From Microbacterium neungamense (lineage in GTDB: Bacteria > Actinomycetota > Actinomycetes > Actinomycetales > Microbacteriaceae), in assembly GCF_024971095.1 (NCBI RefSeq), contig NZ_CP069717.1, positions 2,480,001 to 2,544,000 of the forward strand: 64,000 bases of DNA, given 5' to 3'. Below, piece after piece: positions 52,310 through 61,290 of the stretch. The position numbers and the translations under genes were made by a program. Within the stretch, counting starts at the first letter, position 1. Each line of letters opens with the position of its first letter. The notes under the pieces are model-generated. The model was not told the origin of the DNA, searched no databases, and saw only the letters and a list, made by a program, of their open reading frames with translations.

Positions 52310-53284
52310 ATGCGTCAGGTCATCATCATCGGCTCCGGCCCCGCGGGATTCACGGCGGCCATCTACGCCGCACGCGCGAACCTGAAGCCGCTGCTCATCG
52401 CCAGCTCGGTCGAGGTCGGCGGTGAGCTGATGAACACCACCGAGGTGGAGAACTTCCCCGGCTTCCCGGAGGGCATCCAGGGCCCGGAGCTGATGGCCAA
52501 GATGCAGGAGCAGGCCGAGAGGTTCGGCACCGAGGTCGTCTACGACGACGTCACCGAGCTCGAGGTCGCCGGCCCGGTGAAGAAGGTCACGCTCGGCAGC
52601 GGCACCGTGCACGAAGCCCGCACCCTCATCTACGCGACCGGCTCGGCCTACCGCAAGCTCGGCGTGGAGGGCGAGGAGCGGCTGTCCGGCTACGGCGTGT
52701 CGTGGTGCGCGACCTGCGACGGCTTCTTCTTCCGTGAGAAGACGATCGCTGTCGTCGGCGGCGGCGACTCCGCGATGGAGGAGGCGACCTTCCTCACCCG
52801 ATTCGCCTCGAAGGTGTACGTCATCCACCGCAAGGACACCCTACGCGCCTCGAAGATCATGCAGGAGCGCGCCTTCGCGAACGAGAAGATCGAGTTCATC
52901 TGGAACGCGGAGGTGCAGGAGGTCCTCGGCGACACCGCGGTGACCGGCGTGCGGCTGCGCTCCACGGTCGACGGATCGCTGCGCGAACTGCCGCTGGACG
53001 GCCTGTTCGTCGCGATCGGCAACGACCCGCGCACGCATCTCGTGCACGACAAGCTCGAGCTGACGCCCGAGGGCACGATCCGGGTGGACGGCCGCTCCTC
53101 GCGCACGTCCGTGCCGGGTGTGTTCGCCGCCGGCGACGTCATCGACCCCACCTACCGCCAGGCCGTCACGGCCGCCGGCTCAGGCACGGTCGCCGCCTTG
53201 GACGCCGAGCACTTCCTCGCCGACCTGGAGGACTCATCCGTCGAGGTCCCGGCCGCCGAGGCCGCGGAGATCATCACCGCCTGA
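52310..53284 (+). CDS. trxB: Thioredoxin reductase
   Basis: 324 aa. FAD-binding GSGPAGFTAAIYAAR at the N-terminus, redox pair C133-A-T-C136 (SWCATCDGFFF), NADPH-binding VGGGDSAMEEA and the C-terminal FAAGDVID. Reduces thioredoxin with NADPH. AAGGAGAG lies before the ATG. Upstream of trxA in the usual pair, separated by 70 bp that carry GAGCAAGGAGA. Confidence 0.97.
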   Translation: MRQVIIIGSGPAGFTAAIYAARANLKPLLIASSVEVGGELMNTTEVENFPGFPEGIQGPELMAKMQEQAERFGTEVVYDDVTELEVAGPVKKVTLGSGTVHEARTLIYATGSAYRKLGVEGEERLSGYGVSWCATCDGFFFREKTIAVVGGGDSAMEEATFLTRFASKVYVIHRKDTLRASKIMQERAFANEKIEFIWNAEVQEVLGDTAVTGVRLRSTVDGSLRELPLDGLFVAIGNDPRTHLVHDKLELTPEGTIRVDGRSSRTSVPGVFAAGDVIDPTYRQAVTAAGSGTVAALDAEHFLADLEDSSVEVPAAEAAEIITA

Positions 53285-53354
53285 CCCGCGGGGAACACAT
53301 CCCGCCCGACGGCTGTTGTAGCAGGCGTCAACCGATACCGAGCAAGGAGATTCC

Positions 53355-53678
53355 ATGACCGCCAAGGCAACGAGCCAGGCCACCTGGGAGCAGGACGTGC
53401 TCCAGGCCGAGGGACCCGTGCTGGTCGACTTCTGGGCGGCGTGGTGCGGACCGTGCCGCATGGTCGCGCCGGTGCTGGATGAGATCCAGGCCGAGAACCC
53501 CGACAAGATCACCATCCTCAAGCTCAACGTGGACGAGAACCCCGAGCTGGCGATGAAGTACCAGATCACCTCGATCCCCGCCATGAAGGTGTTCCAGGGC
53601 GGCGAGGTCAAGACCACGATCATCGGCGCCAAGCCGAAGTTCGCCCTCGAGCAGGACCTCGCGGACTTCCTCCGCTGA
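53355..53678 (+). CDS. trxA: Thioredoxin
   Basis: 107 aa, full length. Active site WCGPC (Cys31/Cys34) after VDFWAAW, and the cis-Pro loop TSIPAMKVF. It receives electrons from the reductase encoded upstream and reduces cytoplasmic disulfides. A dispersed hairpin repeat and a terminator follow. Confidence 0.97.
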   Translation: MTAKATSQATWEQDVLQAEGPVLVDFWAAWCGPCRMVAPVLDEIQAENPDKITILKLNVDENPELAMKYQITSIPAMKVFQGGEVKTTIIGAKPKFALEQDLADFLR

Positions 53679-53692
53679 CCCGGCCTTCCGGT

Positions 53693-53730
53693 CGTTGAGC
53701 GAACCCGCCGCGGGCGGGTGAGACGAAACG
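53693..53730 (+). repeat. Dispersed hairpin repeat after trxA
   Basis: CGTTGAGCGA and GAGACGAAACG arms frame a perfect hairpin ACCCGCC-GCG-GGCGGGT, the most stable centre in the window. It lies 14 bp downstream of trxA and may double as a transcript end or a 3' stabiliser. Confidence 0.88.
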
Positions 53731-53737
53731 CCCTTCC

Positions 53738-53769
53738 GAAGCCCGTCGCCCCTCCCGGCGGCGGGCTTC
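53738..53769. terminator. Terminator between trxA and the convergent small gene
   Basis: Stem GAAGCCCGTCGCC / GGCGGCGGGCTTC (13 pairs including one G-T) with loop CCTCCC, shortly after the repeat. Serves trxA and, in the other direction, the gene ending at 53787. Confidence 0.75.
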
Positions 53770-53786
53770 GTCGCGTCGGGATGCCG

Positions 53787-54071
53787 TCAGCCCAGCATCC
53801 GCCAGACCGTGGGGGTCAGCTCCGGGTACTCCAGGGCGATGCGGCGCAGGATGCCGTCGTTCCAGCCGCGATCGCGCACGTTCCCGCCCCGGGCCGCGAC
53901 GACGTCCGCGCGCAGCAGCAGCACGACGAGCTCGTCGACCGAGGGGATCTCGGACATGAAGTCCCACGGGTCCTGCCCGTGCCGCAGCCGCTCGTGCACC
54001 AGCACGGCGCGCTCGTCGCCGGCCTCGGCGCGGAGCACCTCCAGGCTGGCGCGGCGGGGGAACGGGGTCAC
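53787..54071 (-). CDS. Small conserved-looking protein, unknown
   Basis: 94 aa, soluble, with an acidic middle (SEIPSVDELVVLLLRAD) and the C-terminus YPELTPTVWRMLG. Start codon and codon use are normal for the region and it ends beside a terminator. No family recognised. It is downstream of a broken LacI gene in the same direction. Confidence 0.6.
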   Translation of the reverse strand: MTPFPRRASLEVLRAEAGDERAVLVHERLRHGQDPWDFMSEIPSVDELVVLLLRADVVAARGGNVRDRGWNDGILRRIALEYPELTPTVWRMLG

Positions 54072-54123
54072 CGTTCCAGCCTAAGCGCGACCGCGGACAC
54101 GAGGGCCGCGGAGGCAGGGGCGA

Positions 54124-55198
54124 TCACCGCCGCTCGGCCACCGGCACGGCGGCGACGGATGCCCGCTCGATGAACCGCGTCTCCAGCGTGTGCAGACCGC
54201 CGGGTGCCGCCTCGCCGTCGATCGCCGCGAACAGCACTTCGGCCGCGCGGGTCCCGAGCGCCAGCATCGGCTGCTCGATCATCGTCAGCGGCGGCTCCAT
54301 CACGGCCGCCCAGGAGCTGTCGTCGAACCCGATCAGCGAGACGTCCGCGGCCACCCGCAGCCCCGCCTCGCGCAGCGCGCGCAGCGAGCCGGTCATCGCG
54401 TCGGTCTCCGTGCAGAACAGCGCCGTCGGCGGGTCGGGCAGCGCCAGCATCCGCGCCACCTCGTCGCGGGCGTGCTCCTCGGTCTTGGCGCCGACCATGA
54501 CGAGATCGGCGTCGTACAGGATGCCGGCGTCGTCCAGCGCGTCCAGGTACCCCTGCAGACGCTCGCCGTCCGTCCACAGGTTGCGCGCCGCAAGCTCGAC
54601 CATCTCGCGACGGCGGCGCGGAAGCTCGTCGACCGGCGGACCCCAGACGAACCCGATGCGGCGGTGCCCGGCGTCGATCAGCCGCTCGACCGCGCTCCGC
54701 GCCGCGGCGCGGTTGTCGATCACGACGGCGTCGACGTCCAGCCCCGGCACGGCGCGGTCGACGAGCACCACGGGGATCCCGTGCCCACGGGCCTGCTCGA
54801 GGTGGTCGGCGGATGCCGCGTCGAGAGCGGTCGACGCCACGATGATCCCGTCCACGCGCTTGTCGATGAGCACGTTCGTCGCCGCGACCTCCTCCGCCAG
54901 CTCCTCGTAGGTGCTGATCACCAGCGTGTCGAAGCCGCGCGCCCGCGCCGCGTCAGAGATGCCCCGCACCACGCCGCCGAAGAACGGGTTGGCGATGTCG
55001 GCGACGATGACGCCGATGGTGTGGCTGACCCCGGTCGACATGCTCCGCGCGAGCGCGTTGGCCCGGTAGCCGATCCGCTCGGCCGCCGCCAGTACGCGCT
55101 CCCTGACCTCCGGGCTGACGTAGCCGTATCCGCCGAGGGTGCGCGCCGCCGTGGAGCGGCCGACGCCGGCCTCGGCGGCGACCTCCGAGATGGCTGCC
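54124..55198 (-). pseudogene. LacI-family regulator without its start codon
   Basis: The reading contains a LacI helix-turn-helix from ISEVAAEAGVGRSTAARTLGG onward (given as the span 55195-55130), the hinge AERIGYRANALARS and the complete sugar-binding domain (IGVIVADIANPFFGGVVRG to the end). Immediately upstream of the HTH, at about 55198, the frame meets unrelated sequence with an in-frame stop and no ATG, GTG or TTG. The first usable start, ATG 55041, would leave out the DNA-binding domain. A deletion joined it to a permease gene tail. Probably inactive as a repressor. Confidence 0.85.
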
Positions 55199-55460
55199 GA
55201 TGTGCAAGCCGATCATCATCTCGACGATCATCCTGCACCTGCTCTTCGCGTGGAACGAGTACCTGTTCGCCATGGTGTTCACCAGCGGCACGGAGGTGCA
55301 GACCCTCCCCGTTGGTCTCACCAGCCTGATGAGTAAGCACGGCACGGACTATCCGGTCGTGTTCGCGGGCATGGTGGTCGCGGCACTGCCGGTGATCGTG
55401 CTGTTCTTCGCCAGCCAGCGGTACTTCATCAAGGGCCTGTCGGAGGGCATCGGGAAATGA
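55199..55460 (+). pseudogene. 3' fragment of a sugar ABC transporter permease (MalG-type)
   Basis: About 86 codons: PIIISTIILHLLFAWNEY, then TLPVGLTSLMSKHGTDYP and the C-terminal FFASQRYFIKGLSEGIGK, the end of a MalG-like permease. The EAA loop and all earlier helices are missing. Its stop overlaps the start of the isomerase gene as ATGA, showing that the parent operon was permease-isomerase. The rest of the transporter is gone with the LacI start. Confidence 0.88.
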
Positions 55461-56299
55461 CCGCGCCGCTCATCGACCGGATCACCGGGTCGAACTTCTC
55501 CTACCAGCACCTGCCGCTGGAGCGCTGCTTCGACGACATGGCAGCCCTGGGGCGCTCGCAGGTGGAGCTGTGGGGTGTCGCCCCGCACGCGCACGTGCCG
55601 TGGCTCACGGATGCCGAGGCCCGCCGCATCCGTGACGCCGCCGAGGCGCGCGGCATGCGCATCGCCTGCTTCACCCCGGAGCAGGTCGCCTACCCGGTGA
55701 ACATCGCCTCGCCGTCGCCGCGGCTGCGCGCCGAGAGCGTGGCGATGTTCCGGCGCGCGGCCGAGATCGCGGTGCAGCTCGGCGCCGGCATGCTGTTCCT
55801 CACCGCCGGTCGCGGCGGGGAGGACGAGGAGACGGATGCCGGATGGGCGCGCGCCGCCGGGGCGCTGCGCGAGATCGCCGAACATGCTGGCGCGCTCGGG
55901 CTCGAGTGCGTGCTCGAGCCGCTGCAGCGGGTGGAGTCGAACCTGGTGAACACGGCCGCCGATGCCGCGCGGATGCTGGCCGACGTCGGCGCCGGGAACC
56001 TGGGCGTGGCCCTGGACACCGTGGCCGCCGCCGTCGCGGGCGACAGCGTGGACGACTACTTCGCGCAGCTCGGCGACCGGGTGCGGCACGTGCACCTCAT
56101 CGACGGCGCGCCCGCCGGGCACCTCGCGTGGGGGGACGGCGAGCTGCCGCTGGACGGGATCGTCGCGGCGCTGGAGCGCCACGGGTATGCCGGGCTCGCG
56201 ACCATCGAGCTGTTCGGCGACGGCGGGTACGCCCTGGACCCGAGGCCGGCGGTCGAACGGTCCCTCGCCGCGGTCGCGGAGGCGTCGGGCCGGGGCTGA
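55457..56299 (+). CDS. Sugar phosphate isomerase/epimerase family protein
   Basis: 280 aa, xylose-isomerase-like TIM barrel. Conserved metal and active-site positions appear in GLECVLEPLQR, LGVALDTVAA, VRHVHLIDGAP and ATIELFGDGGY. Substrate unknown; it belonged to the sugar-uptake operon whose transporter is now reduced to a fragment directly upstream, so its expression is uncertain. Start overlaps that fragment's stop. Confidence 0.82.
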   Translation: MTAPLIDRITGSNFSYQHLPLERCFDDMAALGRSQVELWGVAPHAHVPWLTDAEARRIRDAAEARGMRIACFTPEQVAYPVNIASPSPRLRAESVAMFRRAAEIAVQLGAGMLFLTAGRGGEDEETDAGWARAAGALREIAEHAGALGLECVLEPLQRVESNLVNTAADAARMLADVGAGNLGVALDTVAAAVAGDSVDDYFAQLGDRVRHVHLIDGAPAGHLAWGDGELPLDGIVAALERHGYAGLATIELFGDGGYALDPRPAVERSLAAVAEASGRG

Positions 56300-56376
56300 G
56301 GGGCGGCTGACCGACGGGCTGACGTTCGGGCTGAGGGCCGGGGCTGAGCGCGGGGCATCCGCCGCCCATGACCTCC

Positions 56377-57834
56377 TCAGTGCCGCACCACGACGACGGA
56401 CTCGGTCATGTCCTCCAGCGACTTGCCCTTGGTCTCGCGGACGAACCTCCACACGAACAGCAGCGACAGCAGCGCGAACGTGGCATACAGGCCGTACGCG
56501 AGCCCGAGGGAGAGATCCTTCAGCCCCGGGAAAGACACCGTGATCACCCAGTTGGCCACCCACTGGCCGCCGGCCGCGAGGGAGAGCGCCGCCGCCCGCA
56601 TCCGGTTGGGGAACATCTCACCGAGGAGCACCCACACGACCGGGCCCCACGACATGCCGAACGCGATCACGAAGAGGTTCGCCGCGACAAGGGCGATCGG
56701 ACCGGACGCACCCTCGAGCACGGGGGCGCCGTCGACGATCGGCGACGTGCCGAAGATCACCGCCATGGTGGCGAGGGTGACCGTCATGCCGATGGATCCG
56801 ATGATGAGCAGCGGCTTGCGCCCGAAGCGGTCGACGGTGGCGATCGCGATGAGGGTGGTGAGGATGTTGATGGTCGCGCTGATCACCGTGATCACGAACG
56901 CCTGCGACTCGTCGAAGCCGACGGCCTCCCAGAGGATGTTGGAGTAGTAGAAGATCACGTTGATCCCGACGAACTGCTGGAAGATCGACAGCAGCAGACC
57001 CACCCAGACGATGCCGGCGATGCGGCCGGACGGGGACTTCAGGTCGCGCCAGGACGGGGTCGTCGAACGCTCCATCGTCTCCCGGATGCGGACGATGGTC
57101 GTCTCGATCTTCTCCGGTCCGAGCAGTCGGGAGAGCACCTCGCGCGCCTCCTCCACACGATGCGTGGCGACGAGGTAGCGCGGCGACTCGGGGATGGTGA
57201 GGGCCAGCCCGCCGTAGATCACCGCCGGGACGGCCATCGCCAGGAACATCCACTGCCACGCGTCCAGCCCGAACCAGAACGGCTCGCTGGATCCGCCGGC
57301 CGCCAGCGCGAACAGGAAGTCGACGAGCAGGGAGATGAAGATGCCGGTGACGATCGCGAGCTGCTGCAGGGATGCCAGGCGGCCGCGGATGCGGGCCGGG
57401 GCGATCTCGGCGATGTAGGCGGGGGCGATGACGGATGCCATGCCGACGCCGAGCCCGCCGATGACGCGTCCGACGACGAGGATCCACAGCTCCGGGGCGA
57501 GCCCGGTCACCAGCGCGGAGACGAGGAACAGGACGGCGGCCACCTTCATCACGGCCAGGCGGCCCATCCTGTCCGCGAGCCGCCCCGCGATCACGGCGCC
57601 GACCGCCGCGCCGAGGAGGGCGGACGCCACCGCGAAACCGAGCGAGACCGGGTCGGCCTGGAACTCCCGCTCCACCGCCGCCACCGCGCCGTTGATCACC
57701 GCACTGTCGTATCCGAAGAGGAATCCGCCGAGGGCCGCGACGATCGCGATGCGGACGACCCCCGCCTTACGGCCGTCGTCGGCCTCGTCGTCGTAGACCG
57801 GCTCCTCGAGGGGAGCTCCGCCGTGTGCCGCCAT
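56377..57834 (-). CDS. MFS sugar porter
   Basis: 485 aa, twelve helices. Sugar-porter signatures GGFLFGYDSAVING, GRLADRMGRL, PESPRYLV, FQQFVGINVIFYYSN and VDRFGRKPLL. A proton-linked sugar importer by family. ATG 57834 is chosen because GGAGGCGCACC lies directly upstream; the in-frame ATG nine codons earlier is weaker. It may have taken over sugar uptake after loss of the neighbouring ABC system. The second IS copy starts 139 bp upstream. Confidence 0.92.
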   Translation of the reverse strand: MAAHGGAPLEEPVYDDEADDGRKAGVVRIAIVAALGGFLFGYDSAVINGAVAAVEREFQADPVSLGFAVASALLGAAVGAVIAGRLADRMGRLAVMKVAAVLFLVSALVTGLAPELWILVVGRVIGGLGVGMASVIAPAYIAEIAPARIRGRLASLQQLAIVTGIFISLLVDFLFALAAGGSSEPFWFGLDAWQWMFLAMAVPAVIYGGLALTIPESPRYLVATHRVEEAREVLSRLLGPEKIETTIVRIRETMERSTTPSWRDLKSPSGRIAGIVWVGLLLSIFQQFVGINVIFYYSNILWEAVGFDESQAFVITVISATINILTTLIAIATVDRFGRKPLLIIGSIGMTVTLATMAVIFGTSPIVDGAPVLEGASGPIALVAANLFVIAFGMSWGPVVWVLLGEMFPNRMRAAALSLAAGGQWVANWVITVSFPGLKDLSLGLAYGLYATFALLSLLFVWRFVRETKGKSLEDMTESVVVVRH

Positions 57835-57989
57835 GGTGCGCCTCCGTTCGTGCACGGACACCGGTGGCCCCGGCGTCGCTGCCGTGTCCTCCGATCACAC
57901 ACCCACGGATGCGGCGGAGGCAAGGGAAATGCCCGATTGTGACGATCCGGGAGTCTCGCCGGGACACGTCCGTGATGCTCCTATGGATG

Positions 57990-59045
57990 TCAAGTGGTGA
58001 GGGCGGTGTAGATCTCGCGGGCGATGAGGCGTTTGAGGCAGCGGATGATGTCCTTCTTCGAGAGGCCCTCGGTGGTGCGTCGGGCGGCGTAAGCGCGGGT
58101 TCTGGGATCCCAGCGGAGCCGGCAGAGCACGATGCGGTAGAGCGCGGCGTTCGCGTGGCGGTCGCCGCCGCGGTTGAGGCGGTGTCGGTGGGTTTTGCCT
58201 GATGAGGCGGGGATGGGCGCGACGCCGCAGAGCATCGCGAATGCGGCTTCGGAACGGAGCCGGCCGGGGTTCTCGCCAGCGGTGACGAGCAGTTGCCCGG
58301 CGACATCGGCGCCGACCCCGTTGAGGGCGAGCAGCCGCGGGTTGATGTCCGCGACGAGAGGGTCGATGAGTGCGTCGAGTTCGGCGATCTCGGCGGTCAG
58401 CGACTGGTGGCGGCGTGCGAGAGCGCGCAGCGCGATCTTCGATGCCTGCTCGGGTTCGTCGGCGCGTGTGGTGTCGGGACGTGCAGCGGCACATACCTCG
58501 ATCAGCTCCCGGTCTGACAGCCCCCGCAACCGTTCGCGGAGCGCGTCGGGTGCGGTGACGATGATCGCCTTCATCCGGCGTTGACAGTCGGCGCGCTGGG
58601 TCACGGCGCTGCGCCTGGCGATCCGCAGATTGCGGAGCGCTTCCACCTTCCCTGCTCGGTCCTTCGGGATCCCCGATCGTGTGCCTGCCAACGCTGCCCG
58701 GGCGGCAGCTTCCGCGTCCAGCGGGTCGGACTTACCGGCAAAGCGCCGCGACTTCCGGTCCGGTCGGTCCACTTCCCGCAGCTCGACACCCGCAGCGCGC
58801 AGGTGACGGGCAAGACCGGCACCGTATGCGCCGGTGCCCTCGATCCCCGCGATCACGAGCACACCGAACGCACACGCCCAACTCAGCAACGCGGCATAAC
58901 CGGAACGATTCGCGGGGAACTGCGCGCTCCCGAGCAGCTGGCCGGTGGTGTCGATGACCGCCGCGGTGTGGGAATCGCCATGCGTGTCGATACCCGCCAC
59001 GATCATGACCTGGTCCTGCTGCTCTTCTCGTGCGATGGTGGTCAT
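57990..59045 (-). CDS. IS110-family transposase (copy 2)
   Basis: 351 aa, identical to copy 1 except Gln36 for Arg36. The DEDD residues (D20, E69, D107, D110) and the serine motif PASSGKTHR are intact. Start, ribosome-binding site and upstream non-coding end are the same as in copy 1. Confidence 0.95.
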   Translation of the reverse strand: MTTIAREEQQDQVMIVAGIDTHGDSHTAAVIDTTGQLLGSAQFPANRSGYAALLSWACAFGVLVIAGIEGTGAYGAGLARHLRAAGVELREVDRPDRKSRRFAGKSDPLDAEAAARAALAGTRSGIPKDRAGKVEALRNLRIARRSAVTQRADCQRRMKAIIVTAPDALRERLRGLSDRELIEVCAAARPDTTRADEPEQASKIALRALARRHQSLTAEIAELDALIDPLVADINPRLLALNGVGADVAGQLLVTAGENPGRLRSEAAFAMLCGVAPIPASSGKTHRHRLNRGGDRHANAALYRIVLCRLRWDPRTRAYAARRTTEGLSKKDIIRCLKRLIAREIYTALTT

Positions 59046-59284
59046 CGCCGTCCCTTCCTCTCAACTCTCCGATCGGACGGCACGCACCATCCGAGAGCGA
59101 GCGGACAAGACAGTGATGGGTGCCTGCTGGCACAGGCTCCTATGAGGTCACAACCCTCGCACGGTGAGTGCATGGCAGCCCCGCAGCGATCGAACGACAG
59201 ATCGCGTTCAAGACCCGTAGTCAGTCAGTCGCTGAGTCAGGACAACCGCTGCGGGGCTCCCACCACCATCATCACTGTCAGTCG
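59046..59284 (-). ncRNA. Candidate bridge RNA region, copy 2
   Basis: Identical to the 239-bp non-coding end of copy 1, so all pairings and the two tip-matching segments are kept (12-bp stem 59177-59188 with 59247-59258; tip matches at 59224-59231 and 59136-59144). Identity implies the two copies would specify the same target. Transcript not shown. Confidence 0.55.
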
Positions 59285-59297
59285 CGGCGGGCGGGAC

Positions 59298-60290
59298 TCA
59301 GGATGCGCCGTAGCCGTCCTCGCCCAGCTCGGAGAGAATGCGGTTGAGATCCTGGATCGACGCGAAATCGATCTTGAGCTGGCCTTTTCGTGCACCGATG
59401 GTGATCTGCACACGGGTGTTGAGCCGGTCGCCGAGGCGGTTCGAGACCTCGTCGAGGTAGGCGCGGCGGGCTCCGGGCTGGGGGCGCGGGGTCGACCCGG
59501 GTGCGGCGGGGAGGGCCTTGGCGGCCTGCTCGGCGGCGCGGACGGAGAGGTCCTCGTTCACGATCTTGTCCGCCAGGCGCTGCATCTGCTCGGGGTCCTC
59601 CACCGAGAGGATGGCGCGCGCGTGCCCAGCGGAGAGGACTCCGGCGGCGACGCGCTGCTGCACGGGGACGGGCAGCTTGAGCAGGCGGATGGTGTTGCTG
59701 ATCTGCGGGCGGGAGCGGCCGATGCGGGTGGCGAGCTCCTCCTGGGTGATGCCGAAGTCCTCGAGGAGCTGCTGGTAGGCGGATGCCTCTTCGAGGGGGT
59801 TCAGCTGCGAGCGGTGCAGGTTCTCCAGCAGGGCGTCGCGGAGCAGGTCCTCGTCAGCGGTCTCGCGGAGGATCGCGGGGATGGAGTCGAGGCCGGCCTC
59901 GCGGGCGGCGCGGGTGCGCCGCTCCCCCATGATGAGTTCGTAGGCGCCGTCCGCGTTGCGACGCACCACGACGGGCTGCAGCACGCCGAACTCGCGGACG
60001 CTGTGCACGAGCTCGGACAGGTCGTCCGGATCGAAGTGGGTGCGCGGCTGCCGAGGGTTGGGCACGATCTCGTGCGGGTCGACGTGGATGAGGCGGACGC
60101 CGGGGACGGCCGCGAGCTCGGCATCCGACTCCGTGACAGCGGGAGCGGCGTCCTCGGCGACCTTCGTGGCCTCCGCCGCCTTGGCGCGCGGTGCCCCGGG
60201 GAAGAAGACATCGACGGGACGTTCCGCCTGGTCAGCCGTGGGAATGAGTGCCCCGATCCCCCGTCCGAGTCCTGTTCGCTTCGCCATCAT
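59298..60290 (-). CDS. parB: Chromosome-partitioning protein ParB
   Basis: 330 aa. The N-terminal RTGLGRGIGAL start is typical of actinobacterial ParB. CTP-binding motifs include NPRQPRTHFD and GERRTRAAREAG, then comes the HTH that reads parS (QEELATRIGRSRPQISNTIRLL, spanned from about residue 185) and the C-terminal dimerisation domain. It loads on parS and spreads along DNA. ATG 60290 overlaps the parA stop (ATGA); ATG 60287 is an alternative. Six parS-like sites lie in the 1.4 kb upstream of parA. Confidence 0.96.
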   Translation of the reverse strand: MMAKRTGLGRGIGALIPTADQAERPVDVFFPGAPRAKAAEATKVAEDAAPAVTESDAELAAVPGVRLIHVDPHEIVPNPRQPRTHFDPDDLSELVHSVREFGVLQPVVVRRNADGAYELIMGERRTRAAREAGLDSIPAILRETADEDLLRDALLENLHRSQLNPLEEASAYQQLLEDFGITQEELATRIGRSRPQISNTIRLLKLPVPVQQRVAAGVLSAGHARAILSVEDPEQMQRLADKIVNEDLSVRAAEQAAKALPAAPGSTPRPQPGARRAYLDEVSNRLGDRLNTRVQITIGARKGQLKIDFASIQDLNRILSELGEDGYGAS

Positions 60291-61243
60291 CGCTCCTTCT
60301 TCTGCAGGCCGGCGGCCTGCGATGTCTGCTGTTCCGCCATGCCGCGGCGGGCGATCTCGACGGCGGCCTCGCGGTAGGCGACGGCGCCGGCGGATGAGTT
60401 GTCGTACGCGATCACCGTCTGCCCGAAGCTCGGCGCCTCGGAGACGCGGACGGACCGCGGGATGACCGTGTGGAGGGTCTGCTCCGGGAAGTGGCTGCGC
60501 ACCTCGTCGGCGACCTGCTGTGCGAGGCGGGTGCGGGCGTCGAACATGGTCAGCAGGATGGTCGAGAGGTGCAGCTCGGGGTTGAGGTGCTTCTGGATCA
60601 TCTGGATGCTGCCGAGGAGCTGGCTCAGTCCCTCCAGCGCGTAGTACTCGCACTGGATAGGGATGAGCACCTCGGATGCCGCGGTGAACGCGTTGATCGT
60701 GAGCAGGCCGAGCGACGGCGGACAGTCGATGATCACGATGTCCATCGGATGCTCGCGCAGGTAGGTCTCGAGGGCGCGGCGGAGCCGGAACTCGCGCGCC
60801 ACCTGGGACACCAACTCGATCTCGGCGCCGGCGAGGTGGATCGTGCTGGGGGCGCAGAAGAGCGTGTCGCCCTCGGGGCTCTGCTGGACGATGTCGGCGA
60901 AGGGGGCGTCGTCGATGAGGACGTCGTAGACCGAAGGGGTGTCGGCGGTGTGGGTGACACCAAGAGCGGTGGAGGCGTTGCCCTGCGGGTCGAGGTCCAC
61001 GACGAGCACTCGCCCGCCGAGTTGGGCCAGAGCGGAGGCCAGATTTACGGCGGTCGTGGTCTTGCCGACGCCGCCCTTCTGGTTCGACACGGTGAGGATC
61101 CGCGTGTCGCCGTCGAAGTCGACGGTGATGTTCTGGAGCGCCCGGCGTCGAGCGGAGAGGTCGGCGAGTTCGCGTGCGAGGGGGGTGTCCATCCCGAAGT
61201 CGTCGTTCGGCGATGCCTTGTCGGGTTGTTTCACGTGAAACAT
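60287..61243 (-). CDS. parA: Chromosome-partitioning ATPase ParA
   Basis: 318 aa. Deviant Walker A NQKGGVGKTTTAVNLA (signature Lys58-type and Lys61), then DLDPQGNAST and the Walker B IIDCPPSLGLL. Moves ParB-parS complexes along the nucleoid. The start ATG and first codons (MFHVKQ) are a perfect parS site, with GGAAGGAG just upstream. Cotranscribed with parB. ParB bound at that parS could repress translation-start-proximal transcription; this is inference. Confidence 0.96.
   Translation of the reverse strand: MFHVKQPDKASPNDDFGMDTPLARELADLSARRRALQNITVDFDGDTRILTVSNQKGGVGKTTTAVNLASALAQLGGRVLVVDLDPQGNASTALGVTHTADTPSVYDVLIDDAPFADIVQQSPEGDTLFCAPSTIHLAGAEIELVSQVAREFRLRRALETYLREHPMDIVIIDCPPSLGLLTINAFTAASEVLIPIQCEYYALEGLSQLLGSIQMIQKHLNPELHLSTILLTMFDARTRLAQQVADEVRSHFPEQTLHTVIPRSVRVSEAPSFGQTVIAYDNSSAGAVAYREAAVEIARRGMAEQQTSQAAGLQKKER
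61227..61242. promoter_or_regulatory. parS site overlapping the parA start codon
   Basis: TGTTTCACGTGAAACA, a perfect 16-bp palindromic parS. On the minus strand it encodes the first residues of ParA. Confidence 0.95.
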
Positions 61244-61290
61244 CCACTCCTTCCGGGACCGCCTCCCACTCTAACCCGTCCCGTACCGCC

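Larger units (their letters stand above)
57974..59284 (-). mobile_element. IS110-family insertion sequence, copy 2
   Basis: Same 1311-bp element and same orientation as copy 1, 49,340 bp away, with one base difference seen. It lies between the sugar-porter promoter region and the 3' end of parB; the shared segment ends 13 bp from the parB stop. No obvious target duplication. The near-identity implies recent transposition or gene conversion. Confidence 0.9.

Noticed and set aside
54124..55041. LacI-type regulator starting at ATG 55041
   Set aside because: This start excludes a well-preserved helix-turn-helix just upstream, so it describes a truncated gene and not an intact regulator.
55200..55460. 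Small functional membrane protein starting at ATG 55200
   Set aside because: Sequence is the C-terminal end of a MalG-type permease; the ATG is internal to the original gene.
8634..59284. The 49-kb region as a composite transposon
   Set aside because: IS110 elements do not normally form composite transposons, and the segment holds essential core genes in conserved order.
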